Assembly: GCA_016800925.1 (NCBI GenBank)
Contig: JABCPU010000295.1
Coordinates: 1 to 64,000 of the forward strand
Length of the DNA: 64,000 nt
Origin: Suillus spraguei
Taxonomy: Eukaryota > Basidiomycota > Agaricomycetes > Boletales > Suillaceae
Reading direction: 5' to 3'
The number at the start of each line of letters is the position of its first letter. Within the stretch, counting starts at the first letter, position 1. The translations under genes were made by a program, and so were the position numbers. Positions 1 to 10,640 of the stretch are shown here, one piece after another. Under the pieces are notes generated by a model. That model worked only from the letters and a program-made list of their open reading frames with translations. It was not told the origin of the DNA and ran no database searches.

Positions 1-87
1 GGTCAGGGATTGGCGCGAGTCCGACCATTACCGATAGTAGCCAACAAATAGTTCGGCAAATCGAACCGTAACCTATCGTCCACCATA
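1..87 (+). mobile_element. Right end of TIR element, copy C (cut by window edge)
   Basis: These bases match the right end of the elements at 4798-9046 and 40724-43698, ending in the same inverted repeat whose last bases are CCACCATA. Compared with the other copies, most of the roughly 100-200 bases between the GCGCGAGTCCGACC segment and the terminal repeat are missing. This copy therefore has an internal deletion, and its left part lies outside the window. Confidence 0.8.
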
Positions 88-346
88 CCGATCAGCTCCA
101 ACTTGGATAGCACCGCCGACACTGCCACTGATGGAAGAGCATGGCGTACCGGCTAATGCCCCTTGAGCTTTCTTATTTGAGCGACACCAGTGTGTATACA
201 GCAATAATAATACAAGATAGAAAGCCACAATCGTCAGTAAAGTTGCATTTCGTTCCATAGCACCAAGGTCATAATTAGTTTATGACCTCAACGTCGTCTA
301 CAGCTTCCATTTTAACCCACATACCACCCTGCGAGGGAGAACCTGA

Positions 347-2875
347 TCAGTTGGCTGCAAGGCACTTTAGAGTAAGACTTGCTATGGAATAAAGCGTGAA
401 ATGGTTTCTCGGCCTGAATTGCTCGATAGCCTGCCGACCGTCTTTCTCAGCCCACCACGCAGGTGGACGCATCGCAGGCTCAGGGGATAGTGTAATCGTG
501 GAAAAATTTTGCAACAAACGAATCACCATGAACGACATTTCGTTGTATGCAAACTGAGGTAAAAAAAAAAGGGAGTATGAGATGTGTGGCAATAAGGAAT
601 GAGCGACATACTTGTTGCCCTAAGCAAATTCTGGGTCCCGCATTAAACGGCAGGAAAATGAAAGGATTGGGAATCAGGTATTTCTTTACGCGCTCGTCGA
701 GCCATCTATCCGGGTCGAACTCTAATGCTAGAGCACGGGGTCCGATTGAATCGATAATGTATGTGTAAACGAATCAGTTTTACTTACCATCTGGTCCCCA
801 TAGATCTGTTCTCCTGTGCATAAGGAGCACTGAATAGCTGACCCTGAAATTGTTCCAGTAATCATGCAATGAATTCAAATGATCGAAGATGATGCATACG
901 TGATTCCCCGTGGGATAAACAGTGGCTTCTTCCCATATTCAGGGGATGTCAATGTGGTATCGCGTACGCTTTCCCTGAAGCTCGTGGCTCAAGTCTAACA
1001 TCTTCAACGTAGCCTGACAACGCACCTCACATCAAAAGGGCTAGGCGGTTGTGGTGCGATTTAAAATGCATCTTGAGATCAAATTAAATTACTTACACAG
1101 CAGGAAAAAGGCGCAGTGTTTCTAAAATAGGTGAGCAATATCCCCACGAGCGATGGGAAACGAGAGTGTGTACCATCGAGAACGGCTCTGAGATACTTCA
1201 TTTCTCTGATATCATCATATGTGGGTCTGCGAGTTAGCCCAACCTTCCTTATGATTTCTTCCCTGAGCCGAGTGAGAACCTCTGGATGCATTGCCATAAA
1301 GTAAACAACCGATGTTAATGTTGAGGCCGTCTAATGATGATCCTTCGCTACAGATCGAGATGATTCAAAGGTGATGGAAGCTTACCGTATCTCTTCCGGC
1401 CAGCAATATATTTAATGTCTCGTCTTTGATAATTTTGAAATCTACAAAAGCATATTTCAATCATAGATATGCCGTACAAACGTACTATCTCACCTGTCGT
1501 CAAATTAACGAGATGGTCCACAAGGGTTTGGTCGTCTGCGATGTTATTTTTGTCGAATTCGCAAGCTGTACTATGCTTCTCCAGAGCATCTGTGAGGATT
1601 GGATCTAAGAATGCGTTTACCACTTTCATATGCTGGGCTGTGTCATCAGCAAAAATTTCAGTGAGTGGCCAAATCTGCCCGAGAGAAAGACGCCGATTTA
1701 TCGTCTGTTGAGCTTCAGAGAAAGCATATGCGAAGGCTGTGGCGGTGTTGTCTCCTTGAATAGCATCTGTGGATTCCGTTGCGTTATGGGGGTAAGGGAG
1801 TCCAGCTGAAAGTGAATTGATACATTGTCCAAATAGGAACTCTGAAGCAGAGTCAAGCGTAAATCTGGAGATGAGATCCTGTAGTAGGATTAAAAGATGA
1901 CAGAATGCGAGCTTGAAGAGCGCGTACTTGGAAGTCGATTGCCAAACCCGCTCGGAAACGCTCCTTCGCCAAAGTGATAGCATGATCCGCGTGACGGTCA
2001 AAGATATCAAAGTGACTTATTCGATCATGATTGAAGAAAGGCCGTGTCATGGTTCGGTGAAGCCTAGAAATACATCTAAGATTCCCCATCAGAGGTGATC
2101 TTCAAATTCATGGCTCACTTCCAAACTTCACCTGGTGGTACAACCAATTGGTCAATCGGTCATAACAAAAAGACCGGTGAATGCACGCTTACCATCCGAA
2201 TTAAATATGCCCGTTCCAAGGACGGAGTCAGCTGCTTCTCTGAACTTGGCACCTGCATCGATTCACGTGTTAGATGTCAAAAAACGGCATCTGAGGCGCA
2301 TACCTTTGACAAAGTTATCAAAGTCAGTTGCAAGAATAGTCTATGTGGCGTTCGATTATAAGATATTTTATAATATACATTGAAGCTTGCCTTGATGTGT
2401 TGCGGCTCCGTGGTAATGATGACGTCCTCCCAGAAAAAATAACAATTGATAGTGGGCCCGAGCACCTTCATTTCGTCCTCTAAACCTCGTCCTAGATAGA
2501 AGTGTAATTCTATAAAGCACGAACATGGAATACATGAACGAAGACTGTACCTAGGTATTCATTCTCGGACCTCAGAACTATGCTCACTACCTTGTCCAGA
2601 TTTCCAGGCCATTTCCCCTGCATACGAGGAACAAGTCTGGCGCCGAGTCGATTGGCTTTTTGTCGTTGCGATCTCTCATCTGCAAGAACGTATGCCGCAA
2701 ACCCGAGAGGCATTGCACCCAAAACCACTGCAGATATAATCCACGGAGAAACTTGGACGCCTCTTAGAGAGGCCAGGCGTACTAAGATAATGACAGAGGA
2801 AGCGGCCGGGACAACAACAGAAAGTAAGCCCCGTGCGAGGTAGGCTACGCCAGGACTGGCCCAAGATCGGGACAT
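347..2875 (-). CDS. Cytochrome P450, CYP52/CYP63 clan
   Basis: Haem-thiolate monooxygenase, expected to be anchored in the endoplasmic reticulum and to oxidise hydrophobic substrates; the substrate cannot be told. The ATG at 2873-2875 opens [16 protein letters not shown] followed by hydrophobic segments typical of fungal P450 N-termini. Later exons give the I-helix AGRDTT (about 1390-1410), the K-helix ETLR formed across an intron (near 1110-1190), and the haem-binding loop [15 protein letters not shown] (about 610-665). The C-terminal exon starts FAYNEMSF and stops at 347. There are roughly ten short introns; the one near 2400 has a GC donor (AAG|GCAAGC). The exon junction near 2060-2110, upstream of the HRTMTRPFF segment, does not join in frame by any GT-AG choice I tried, so a small lesion is possible. 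A decayed relative lies at 9.6-10.6 kb. Confidence 0.85.
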
Positions 2876-2879
2876 AGCT

Positions 2880-3508
2880 TGGAGTTTGTTATTGGTTTGT
2901 AACGAAGGATTGCAAACGAAAAAAATAAGGAATATCAGCGATGGTCACTGGCTACACTGTGCAAGTGTTCAAGTTGCTAAGTGTACACACCAGACACTGC
3001 GGCGCTTGGGGGTCGGTCCTTAAGCAGGCTATTTATAGTATGACCAAAATTCCTTTCCGGTGCAAACAAAGTTGGGCTGGCACAGATTTGTAATTGCCCC
3101 GGACTACTAGATCCCATAATAGTAAGTCTGATGGTGAGTCTAAAGCTGTGACCAGATAGTTATTTATTGCCAACCTGAGGTCACTGACTGATGATCAGAG
3201 GTCAGTCTGCTCCTCTGTCTTAAAAGTTTTGACTTCCAGCTTCGTCTAGCTTGCTAACACGATCTATTAGGTTGGGCTGGGCCAAGCTTTAGCTGGGGCT
3301 AGGACGCAAGCACACATTTTTTACGAATTCGTTCGTGCCTTATGACTTATGATAGATTGTCAGTGCTTGCAGAGGTTGAGAAGGGTTCCTTTTTACTCTC
3401 TTTGACGTCCCTTGGTTCTCCTTACTTGGGCCTGGCAGCAATAGTTCCGGCTTTGCGTTTCCGAGATACATGAATCTCATACGATAATTTTTCGTAGCAC
3501 CAGGTAGC
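2880..3508. other. P450 upstream region, no gene seen
   Basis: Non-coding stretch between the P450 start and the inverted-repeat element. It should hold the P450 promoter, but no distinct site was recognised. Confidence 0.5.
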
Positions 3509-4706
3509 ACGTTCGCGCCAATTCGCCGCATCGTTCCGATAATCTCTCGTCTTTGTTGTCTCAAAATGTTCAGTGTCCCTAGATTCGTATAACTGACCCG
3601 GATCCGTTCATTTGGCACGTCATTTGCATGTGTGTCAATTCCGTCCAATCTACGTTATGATCCAATGCGCTGTGATACTTTTTCGGTACAGTTCAGGCGG
3701 AGGCAAACGGAACACACCTTGCCAAGATGAGGAAGTTGGCTGATAGACGGTCTGTCTTTGTCATGTCAACGATGAGATATGGCGTGCCATCACGCACTTG
3801 CTTCACGACTAATACCGCTCCCGTGAAAGGTTTGTTTGCAGCCGCTCATGCTGGTGAGAAGTCGGTTTAGTGCAGTGGAAGGATAAGGCCTTTCCCAATA
3901 CAACATATATTTCCCATCAAACATCGCTTCCTGGAAGGCTGAAACCTGCCAAAGTGGCGGCGAGTGCTTGTGCAGTCATATACATTGCACTGTTTCACCC
4001 AATAATTCACGTCAAGGTCATCCGGTGTTGGGAGTCTCTCCACCCCGTCTCGTACCGGAATGGCCTGTGACGCCCAGTGAAAAGTCGCGAGAGCCAGAGA
4101 GAGCGCTTGCCAAATCGGCTCCCTGAGGTTCGTTATTTTAGGTATTTTCTCGCTGAGACTATATTTACAAATGGCCGGATGATCTTGAATATTGTCAAAA
4201 AAAGCCTCAACGAGATAAAATCAAAGCTGTTCTACGGCTCGCTGGGACTCGATGAGTTTAGATGCAAAACTAGTTAGAGAGAGCCACGTCGAACAAGGAC
4301 AAATCGATGTATTACTGAAACATCTATGGGACCGAGGATCATTATTACAAAAGGCTACGAGCATATTGAGGACATCACTTGAATGCAGCGAAACACAGTA
4401 CAAATGCAGCGAGAATGGTGTGGATGTAGTGGTAGAATGCGTCATATCGTTGACATGACAAAGACAGACGGTCTGTCAGCCAACTTCCTCATCTCAAGGT
4501 GTGTTCCGTTTACCTCCGCCTGAGCTGTACCGAAAAAGTATCACAGCGCATTGGATCATAACGTAGATTGGACGGAATTGACACACATGCAAATGACGTG
4601 CCAAATGAATGATTCCGGGTCAGTTATACGAATCTAGGGACACTGAACATTTTAAGACGAAGGATTATTGGAACGATGCGGCGAATTGGCGCGAACGCGG
4701 CGACCA
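3509..4706. repeat. Inverted-repeat (fold-back-like) element, arms of about 260 bp
   Basis: Bases 3509-3770 reappear as their reverse complement at about 4448-4706 with few differences; for example GGCGCGAACG at the right edge answers CGTTCGCGCC at the left. The spacer of about 680 bp codes for nothing recognisable. No convincing target-site duplication flanks the arms. A non-autonomous long-TIR or fold-back transposon is the simplest reading. A piece just outside the right arm (4709-4733) resembles a segment inside copy A near 5390. Confidence 0.7.
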
Positions 4707-6493
4707 GTCTATCTAGCCTGAAGGTACGTGAATTCGATATTTATTACATGAGTTGTTTTCCAATATTTGAAGATAATGCGTTACTAATGGTATGTAGTAT
4801 GGTGGACGATAGGTTACGGTTCGATTTGCCGATTTGCCGCAACTTATTTTGAAGTCCGACCAATGTTTGTCCCGAACTTTATTGGTATGCACCTATTCAC
4901 GCTATGGTCCTGTCACATGAATCACAAATCAGTTCTACGCCAGTCTGCGGCGACTCTGCGCGCCGTGCTCACTGAGGTAGATCCGCAGCTGCTGGCGAGC
5001 ATTACTATTAATATCATAACATTAGTAGCGAATGAATATATCCTTCGGATTCCCTCCCTGAGCTCACTGAGCAGCCCTTACCTCACTCAGGCTGCGCAGT
5101 GCTTCATTCCCGCTATGACAGTAGTTGGTGTGTTTCTTACTTCGTATGTTGATCTTAATCGTCGACTGTGCCTTTAGTTGTTATCAAATCATTGGACCCT
5201 TCACTGATATTCCTACTGTTATTTATGTTAACGATGAGTTGAGATTTCTCCGTGCTATCGTCTTTTCTGCATGACTGCATCGTGCTGCGTTTTGTTTCCA
5301 ATCATAATGGGGTCACCGTGGAGTTGACATCTGGTCCTGTACGCATTCCTACTATCGACAGTTGGTATAATTCTTAACAGACATTTCGACCGGTCTATCT
5401 AGCCTGAAGTATATTCCCACTGTCGTTTCTCCTTCTGCCCCATCCCATATGGCTTTGAGACAGCATGACAATCATGTATGGTCTCATTACGACGATCAAT
5501 ATTATCACGACGGCTTGCAAACTCTGTCCGTATCTGTACTGACCCTTGTTGCCCCGTTGTGTGCAGAAGAGAGCAGAGATTCGTACGAAGACTGCTGCTC
5601 TATGGAAAGCCAGACCACCGTGCTCTACTTCCAAGGCTTCTACTTCTCAGAACCTTCCTAGTAAGGTAAGTGCTTGCATTGGTTTCCGAACACCCTGTGC
5701 TAATGTGTCATGTAGATTCATTTCCGCTACCATAAGGGAGTGGGTTATATCGTGTTTTACCACTGGGACATCATTCAAATCGATTGTCTTCCTGCGTCTG
5801 TTGCTCTTGTCCTTGAATGGTATTCTTCTCTCGTCTTCTTCGATTGCTCGTTCGCTCAGCCATTTGGGCCCAAGTTCGTATTTCGCTGAAATCCCCATGG
5901 CCTCAGTGATTTATTGCCGTGCTCTCACTACCGATGTCGAGTTCGAGGTCGCGTGAGGTCTCGATGTTATGTTTGGAATGAACTGCATTGCTGCGTGACC
6001 ACCATTTTGTGGGAAGATGAGACTCCCGTCTCCAATCCTCCATGTCTGGCCTTCAAGGTGGTGACAGTGTTTCACTGTCGTTCTCTAGTATCTGCTCATT
6101 TCCTTCTGTGCTTCCAGAAACTCCGTGTATATTTAGTGGTAATGTCAATCACATTGAACTTGCAAGCTAATGATGGTGAATTACAATTATCTTAGTCTTC
6201 GTCCCTCGTCGGGCAATTCTATTGTCTCGTAGACGTTCAGACTCGAACTTTACAGTCCATGTCATCTTCTCGGGCAGTGTCAATCAAGGGCCCCATAAGT
6301 TTTCAACTTAGGATGAGTCGTCAAGTGGGAGTTAAAGACTTCAGCCTGGCTAGTGTGGTTACCACGACAGAATTGAAATCTGTTTCTATTGGATTACGCA
6401 GGTTCGAAACCTGCTGAACTACAGTTTTTTTCTATCAGAACGCACTTTGACATTCATTCATAGACGGTTTCTTCAGAAGTTCACCGCAACTGG

Positions 6494-6571
6494 TCTTAGT
6501 CAGGTGGTTGCCACAACAGAATCAAAATCTGTTTCTCTTGGACTGTGCAGGTTTGAAACCTGCCGACGACA
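6494..6571 (+). ncRNA. tRNA-Leu(CAA)-like unit A2
   Basis: 5' acceptor-like GTCTTAG (6494-6500) pairs at five of seven positions with CGACGAC (6564-6570). The anticodon stem is ACAGA/TCTGT with anticodon CAA at 6524-6526. The T-arm is GCAGG/CCTGC (6547-6563). The D-arm is non-standard: TGG and CCA can pair around a loop that keeps GG. The variable region is long, as in leucine tRNAs. T7 follows from about 6575. Whether it is transcribed or aminoacylated is unknown. Confidence 0.6.
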
Positions 6572-6642
6572 AGGTTTTTTTCTATTGAAACACATCTTGA
6601 CATTCACTCATGGATGGCTTCTTTAGAAGTTCATCGTAACTG

Positions 6643-6720
6643 GTCTTAGCTAGGCGGTTGCCACAACAGAATCAAAGTCTGTTTATCTTGAACTGTGCGG
6701 GTTCCAACCTGCCGATGACG
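6643..6720 (+). ncRNA. tRNA-Leu(CAA)-like unit A3 (T-loop one base short)
   Basis: Anticodon stem ACAGA/TCTGT with anticodon CAA at 6673-6675. T-stem GCGGG/CCTGC (one G-T pair) encloses only six bases (TTCCAA). Acceptor halves are GTCTTAG and CGATGAC. A T6 run follows near 6723. Confidence 0.5.
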
Positions 6721-6789
6721 ATATTTTTTCTATCAGAACATACTTTGATGTTCACTCGTGGACGGGTTTTTGAAAGTTCACCGTAGCTG

Positions 6790-6867
6790 GTGTTAGCCTG
6801 GTGGTTGCCACGAAGAATCAAAATCTGTTTCTCTTGGACTGTGCAGGTTCGAAACCTGCCGACGACA
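6790..6867 (+). ncRNA. tRNA-Leu(CAA)-like unit A4 (anticodon stem damaged)
   Basis: The T-arm is perfect (GCAGG TTCGAAA CCTGC, 6843-6859) and is followed by CGACGACA and T5. Anticodon CAA lies at 6819-6821. Two bases are lost on the 5' side of the anticodon stem. The 5' acceptor is GTGTTAG. Confidence 0.5.
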
Positions 6868-7737
6868 AGGTTTTTCCATGGAACAACCTTGATATTCACC
6901 CGTGATGGTTTCTTTGGCAGTTCATTGTAACTAGTCTTTGCCTGATGGTTACCACAACAGAATTCAAATCTGTTTCTCTTTCCTGTGTAGGTTCAAAATG
7001 TGCTCATGGTAGCATTTTTTTTATTGGAACACATCTTGACCTCACTTATGATGATTTCCTTAGAGGTCCATCTTAACTGGTCTTAGCCCCTGTGCAATGG
7101 TTTGTACTTCAAGGTCACCGATGGGACTGGACTGTTATAAAACATCCTCATATTACAAGTTGTTATTCAGAGAAATATCTACTTGCTTGCTAAAAGTACA
7201 AGACGGACCTAAGGCAAGTTAACCATTCTTCCCAATTTCAAAAGGGAAGACTGTCTTCCTTCTGCTTATCATACCATATTGATGGTCTCTGGTTCCTTTA
7301 TGATGTGCACAGTCATTTGTTCCATGCTGAAGCCCTTCCACACACCTCGCTCTCGAGAGGGACTTGTGATAGTATCACTTACTTCAATGGGCTCTCCGGC
7401 AGCGAGTTGCCATATACGTTGAAGTGCACTTGCAGAATGATGAGGCAGAACATGATTCCCTGAACAAAATTACGCTGAGTCACTTTTATTTAGGGTCTGT
7501 AAACTCACCACAATGGGGGCCATGATCTCCGCCATGGTATATTGACCGTTGGAGATGCAACATTGATATTTACTCCATGGCGAGTTGTGCCTTCAGACAC
7601 GTTCGAAACACCAATTATTTTGCGTAAACCCCCTCCTCTGAGTCCTCTCACTACCTTGATTGCAGTAGATCGCATAGCTGGTGAAGCTTCCTTGGCATTA
7701 CACTGCCTTGGATATCTATGAACTGACTTGCAAACTT

Positions 7738-7868
7738 TTTTTATTTTTATTGTCCGTTGGGGCAAAGCCCTATGTTAGACAGTACATGCGGTGTAGTAAT
7801 CTATGGTACTCTATGTTTTGTTTGCTGTGTGGGTATCCTGTAGTCCTGGTCCAAGCTTGCGCGAGGAC
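7738..7868 (-). mobile_element. Short retroposon-like insertion inside copy A
   Basis: 131 bases absent from copy B and flanked by 13-base repeats that differ at one base (7725-7737 and 7869-7881). The insertion starts with a T/A-rich tract, which is a poly-A-like 3' tail when read on the minus strand. A tail plus target duplications of this length is the pattern of a LINE-mobilised SINE. No SINE family was recognised. Confidence 0.55.
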
Positions 7869-8315
7869 GACTCGCAAACTTCAAACTCAGCCTCCGTTGG
7901 TTGTTTCTTCGTGTATTCCTGAGCAGCTTCAAGGGGTTCGTACAGTGATAGGTTCTCGGCCAAGTCGCAAGGCCTGCAGGCTCTGAGCTTCACAATTCTT
8001 TGTCTGTGGGACAAGTGTATTGGTTAATAACATGCTCACGCTGCATCCCTTTGCCAACGTAACTGAACTGACAGCGAGATTGTATACCGTGTGACCCGCA
8101 TCTAAGATACTTATGTCTTATGCACGAATCTTCGAAGCCGATGCCGGAATTCATCACTATGCAGCTCAAGACACGGAGCTCCGGGGTCGGGGATTGGCGC
8201 GAGTGCGACCATTACCGATAGTAGTAAGTAACCGCACTGTGACTTTTTGTGACACAAAATTATATTCAACTTGAGGTCTACCAACAAATAGTTCAAGACT
8301 AGAACAAACATTGAC

Positions 8316-8976
8316 GGTTCTCAAAGTCAAACCTAGAAAGAAATTCTCAGCCAAAATTTGCGAATTCGGATGCTGCCGGTACGGCAGCTTTCGAACTCCG
8401 GTATGCCCTGCCTGCTCGTCGCTGTCATTGGCGTCGATGGTGGTCAAACTCCAATCTGATCCTTAATCGCTGTGTTAAGAACACCCTGTATCATGAAAAA
8501 ATCGTTCACACATGTCTGGGATATCGTGTGATAGGACGCTCGAGTATGCTGTTGAGAGTGATACAAGCGAATTGATTGACGAGGCAGATGTGACCGATGA
8601 GGTAGGGGATTCAGGCCATGCTGGTGATGCTGTCCGTATGCTGATATCAGACCCACTATGACCACTGGCAGTGTCGCTGATCTCTGATGAGTCCTCCTCC
8701 TCATCTACTAGTAGTTCATCTACCATAAACACAACTAACTCCATGTATCGCGCGATAGTAAGGTCATGACTAGTTTGTTTGAGGCTGCGAAGGAGCCTTG
8801 AACGATCGGATTCCCGAGGCATAATGATATTGAAAGATGGTGTCGCAGACTGCAGTAGATGATGACGGTCTGAGTATAAGGTTAGGGTTGATGTGTCAGC
8901 GTCGGAGCCTCAATTAACCGGCAATTCCAAAATGCTCAACGTTTGAAATTTCTATACGAAGTTAACTTTGAGAACC
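8316..8976 (-). mobile_element. Nested TIR element inside copy A
   Basis: Starts GGTTCTCAAAGT (8316-8327) and ends with the exact reverse complement (8965-8976). About 680 bases around it are missing from copy B. ATTGA occurs just outside both ends, but the spacing differs, so the target duplication is unresolved. It encloses the ORF described next. Confidence 0.55.
8475..8822 (-). CDS. Acidic serine-rich ORF inside the nested TIR element
   Basis: A 115-codon ORF beginning MPRESDRSRLLRSL, followed by an acidic patch (VDEEEDSSEI) and a Ser-rich stretch. The layout of a basic start, helix, acid patch and Ser tract recalls the N-terminal part of PIF/Harbinger-type transposases of basidiomycetes. 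No DDE catalytic region follows before the element ends. If the assignment holds, this is a truncated non-autonomous copy; it could also be a captured host fragment. Confidence 0.3.
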   Translation of the reverse strand: MPRESDRSRLLRSLKQTSHDLTIARYMELVVFMVDELLVDEEEDSSEISDTASGHSGSDISIRTASPAWPESPTSSVTSASSINSLVSLSTAYSSVLSHDIPDMCERFFHDTGCS

Positions 8977-9052
8977 ACTATTGATCGGACTTCAAGATAC
9001 GTCGCGGCAAATCGGCAAATCGAACCGTAACCTATCGTGCACCATAATGTAG

Positions 9053-9644
9053 TGCATCAGACGTTAGCAGCTTCACTCTGCTTCATCGCGCGAAACCAAC
9101 AGACATCAATGAATTGATGAGTCCTCGATATTGTAGCCGTGGGAAGTATAGCACGATGTAATCCTGCTGCCGCCAAATATTAGCTTTTATACTGTGAGCA
9201 ATTTGACTTGCACAAAGGCATCAGCAAATCGTCGAGTTCCTTTTTGTACCTTAGCCCATCAGGAAAACAACCGGTTCCTTGATTCAACTTATTGTGTGTG
9301 AGCTCTTGTCCATCCTCCCAAGTAGCACCCGGATTCGAACTTGTCACCATCACCACTTGCCGCCTGAAGTAAATCAATGTGATGACCACACCGGGAATAT
9401 CTTTCCTTGGTCGCACAGTCGTATCGGCAGGTTCCCTATATGTCAAGACTCTATTTTCTTAGCGCGGTTTGCGACGAAGTGGATTACATCCTTGCTATCA
9501 TGGATTCTGCTGCTGGGTGCGACCGGTAGTTTATCCGTCTCGTTAGCATTGCGCATCATGTATTATTTGCCGCCGACAACTTGAAGCTGCAAAGATGGGT
9601 GAACATCCTGATCGCTGGTCTGAGGGACACGGTAACTATATTGT
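9053..9644. other. Flank between transposon and P450 pseudogene, no clear gene
   Basis: Small ORFs occur on both strands (for example 9180-9446 minus), but none resembles a known domain. Remains of the missing N-terminal half of the P450 pseudogene might lie here but are not recognisable. Confidence 0.4.
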
Positions 9645-10640
9645 ATGCGTTCACTTGAATATCCATGCACGTTTACTGCAGTGACGCTTACTGTTGCCCA
9701 GTATCTATTTTCCATGCATCCGCATGTGATGACTCGCCTGAGAGAGAAGGTCATGAGAAAAGTTGGACCTACCGACAGGCCGACTTACGATCACATCCGT
9801 GACATGAAGTACCTTTATACTGTTATTAACGGTTTATTCAAATTTTTCTAGCTTGGTTTGGTTTGACCTCTGACATGTTCACTTTACAGAAGACACAAGG
9901 TTTTTTTCTCCTGCGTAAACCATTCGAATCAAGCATCTTTGACCAACCTAGTTCCATTTTTCAGACCTTTCAATGTTTGGAGCTCTCGACATCGGACATC
10001 CTACATTCTTACGAAACGCTCGCATCATGATAGCGAAAGTGTCAATGCATCCACTCTACCTTCAACCAGGCACTTGGATAAACCCCCCCAAAGACAAGGT
10101 ACAGCAGTAGTGTTTTTCTCCCAGAATTTCCGATTTAACCCTGATAATGGGTTTAGTGCCAGTTACTCTGTTTTTCTAATGCATCGTAGAAAAGATCCGT
10201 GGGGTCCTGATGGTGTGCACGCCATTTCCCGTTTCGAATGATTTATCTACACGCACTGACATTTTACCAGCTGATGAGTTCGACCCTGTCTGCTTCCTCG
10301 ATCAACAACTACATGAATATATTGCGCCTAAATTTTTCATCTTCCTCCCCTTCAACGCCGGCCCCCGCATCTGTCTTGGGCAACAGGTGACACTCCGTTT
10401 CCTATTCCTCACTTCGAAACTCTCATGATCTTAACTCATAGTTCGCTTACAACGAGACATTCATGCTCATCGGCCTCTAATCCTTCTTTTCTATTACTCC
10501 CCATCCCACAGCGCAACACCTAGACACTCTTCTACCTGTTGATTGGGCTCAAACAGAAGGTCGCAAATCACGCGAGCGATTCTGGCCGAAAATACAATTG
10601 ACGATCTATACTCATATACTGTGTACTCTCTCCCTGCTTC
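9645..10640 (+). pseudogene. Cytochrome P450 pseudogene, C-terminal half
   Basis: Reads as a relative of the P450 at 347-2875. It has an I-helix-like TVAQYLFSMHPHV, the segment RPTYDHIRDMKYLYTV, then [17 protein letters not shown] and the haem loop [15 protein letters not shown] (10339-10386). The C-terminal exon starts FAYNETFMLIGL at 10442 and is broken by a TAA at 10478-10480. Homologous sequence (ITPHP, then FWPKIQLTIYT) continues to about 10620. The ETLR/K-helix part is disrupted near 9850-9960 and the N-terminal half is absent. Opposite strands suggest an old inverted duplication. Confidence 0.75.

Larger units (their letters stand above)
6340..7020 (+). repeat. Tandem array of five tRNA-Leu-like units (copy A)
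   Basis: Period about 145-150 bp. Each unit holds a hairpin ACAGA-loop-TCTGT (an anticodon-arm match), then a T-arm such as GCAGG TTCGAAA CCTGC, an acceptor-like CGACGAC and a run of T shortly after. The commonest 7-base loop, ATCAAAA, has T at position 33 and anticodon CAA (leucine). The spacer between units also repeats and contains a short conserved piece ending GTTCA(C/T)CG. Unit 1 (anticodon loop at 6372-6378, reading TGA) and unit 5 (loop at 6962-6968, reading TCA) have drifted. Confidence 0.8.
4798..9046 (+). mobile_element. TIR transposon copy A, about 4.25 kb, with nested insertions
   Basis: The ends are 43-bp inverted repeats (4798-4840 and 9004-9046) that differ at one base; they start TATGGTGG on the left and end CACCATA on the right. 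Both ends are flanked by ATGTAG (4792-4797 and 9047-9052), a 6-bp target duplication. Most of the sequence is shared with copy B at 40724-43698. No transposase domain was recognised in any frame, so it is probably non-autonomous. Copy A carries about 450 bp (about 7097-7545), 131 bp (7738-7868) and about 680 bp (about 8305-8990) that are absent from copy B. The superfamily cannot be assigned; a 6-bp duplication is unlike hAT, MULE or Harbinger. Confidence 0.85.

Noticed and set aside
4863..5177. ORF at the left end of transposon copy A as a possible transposase
   Set aside because: The homologous ORF in copy B is shifted and has a different end; no catalytic motif or DNA-binding motif visible.
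5647..5898. Minus-strand ORF of 83 codons conserved in both transposon copies (also 41581-41832)
   Set aside because: Most differences between copies change amino acids and there is no domain; it looks like an ORF kept by chance between recent copies.
9180..9446. Minus-strand ORF of 88 codons near the P450 pseudogene
   Set aside because: No P450 motif or other domain, and no flanking exons.
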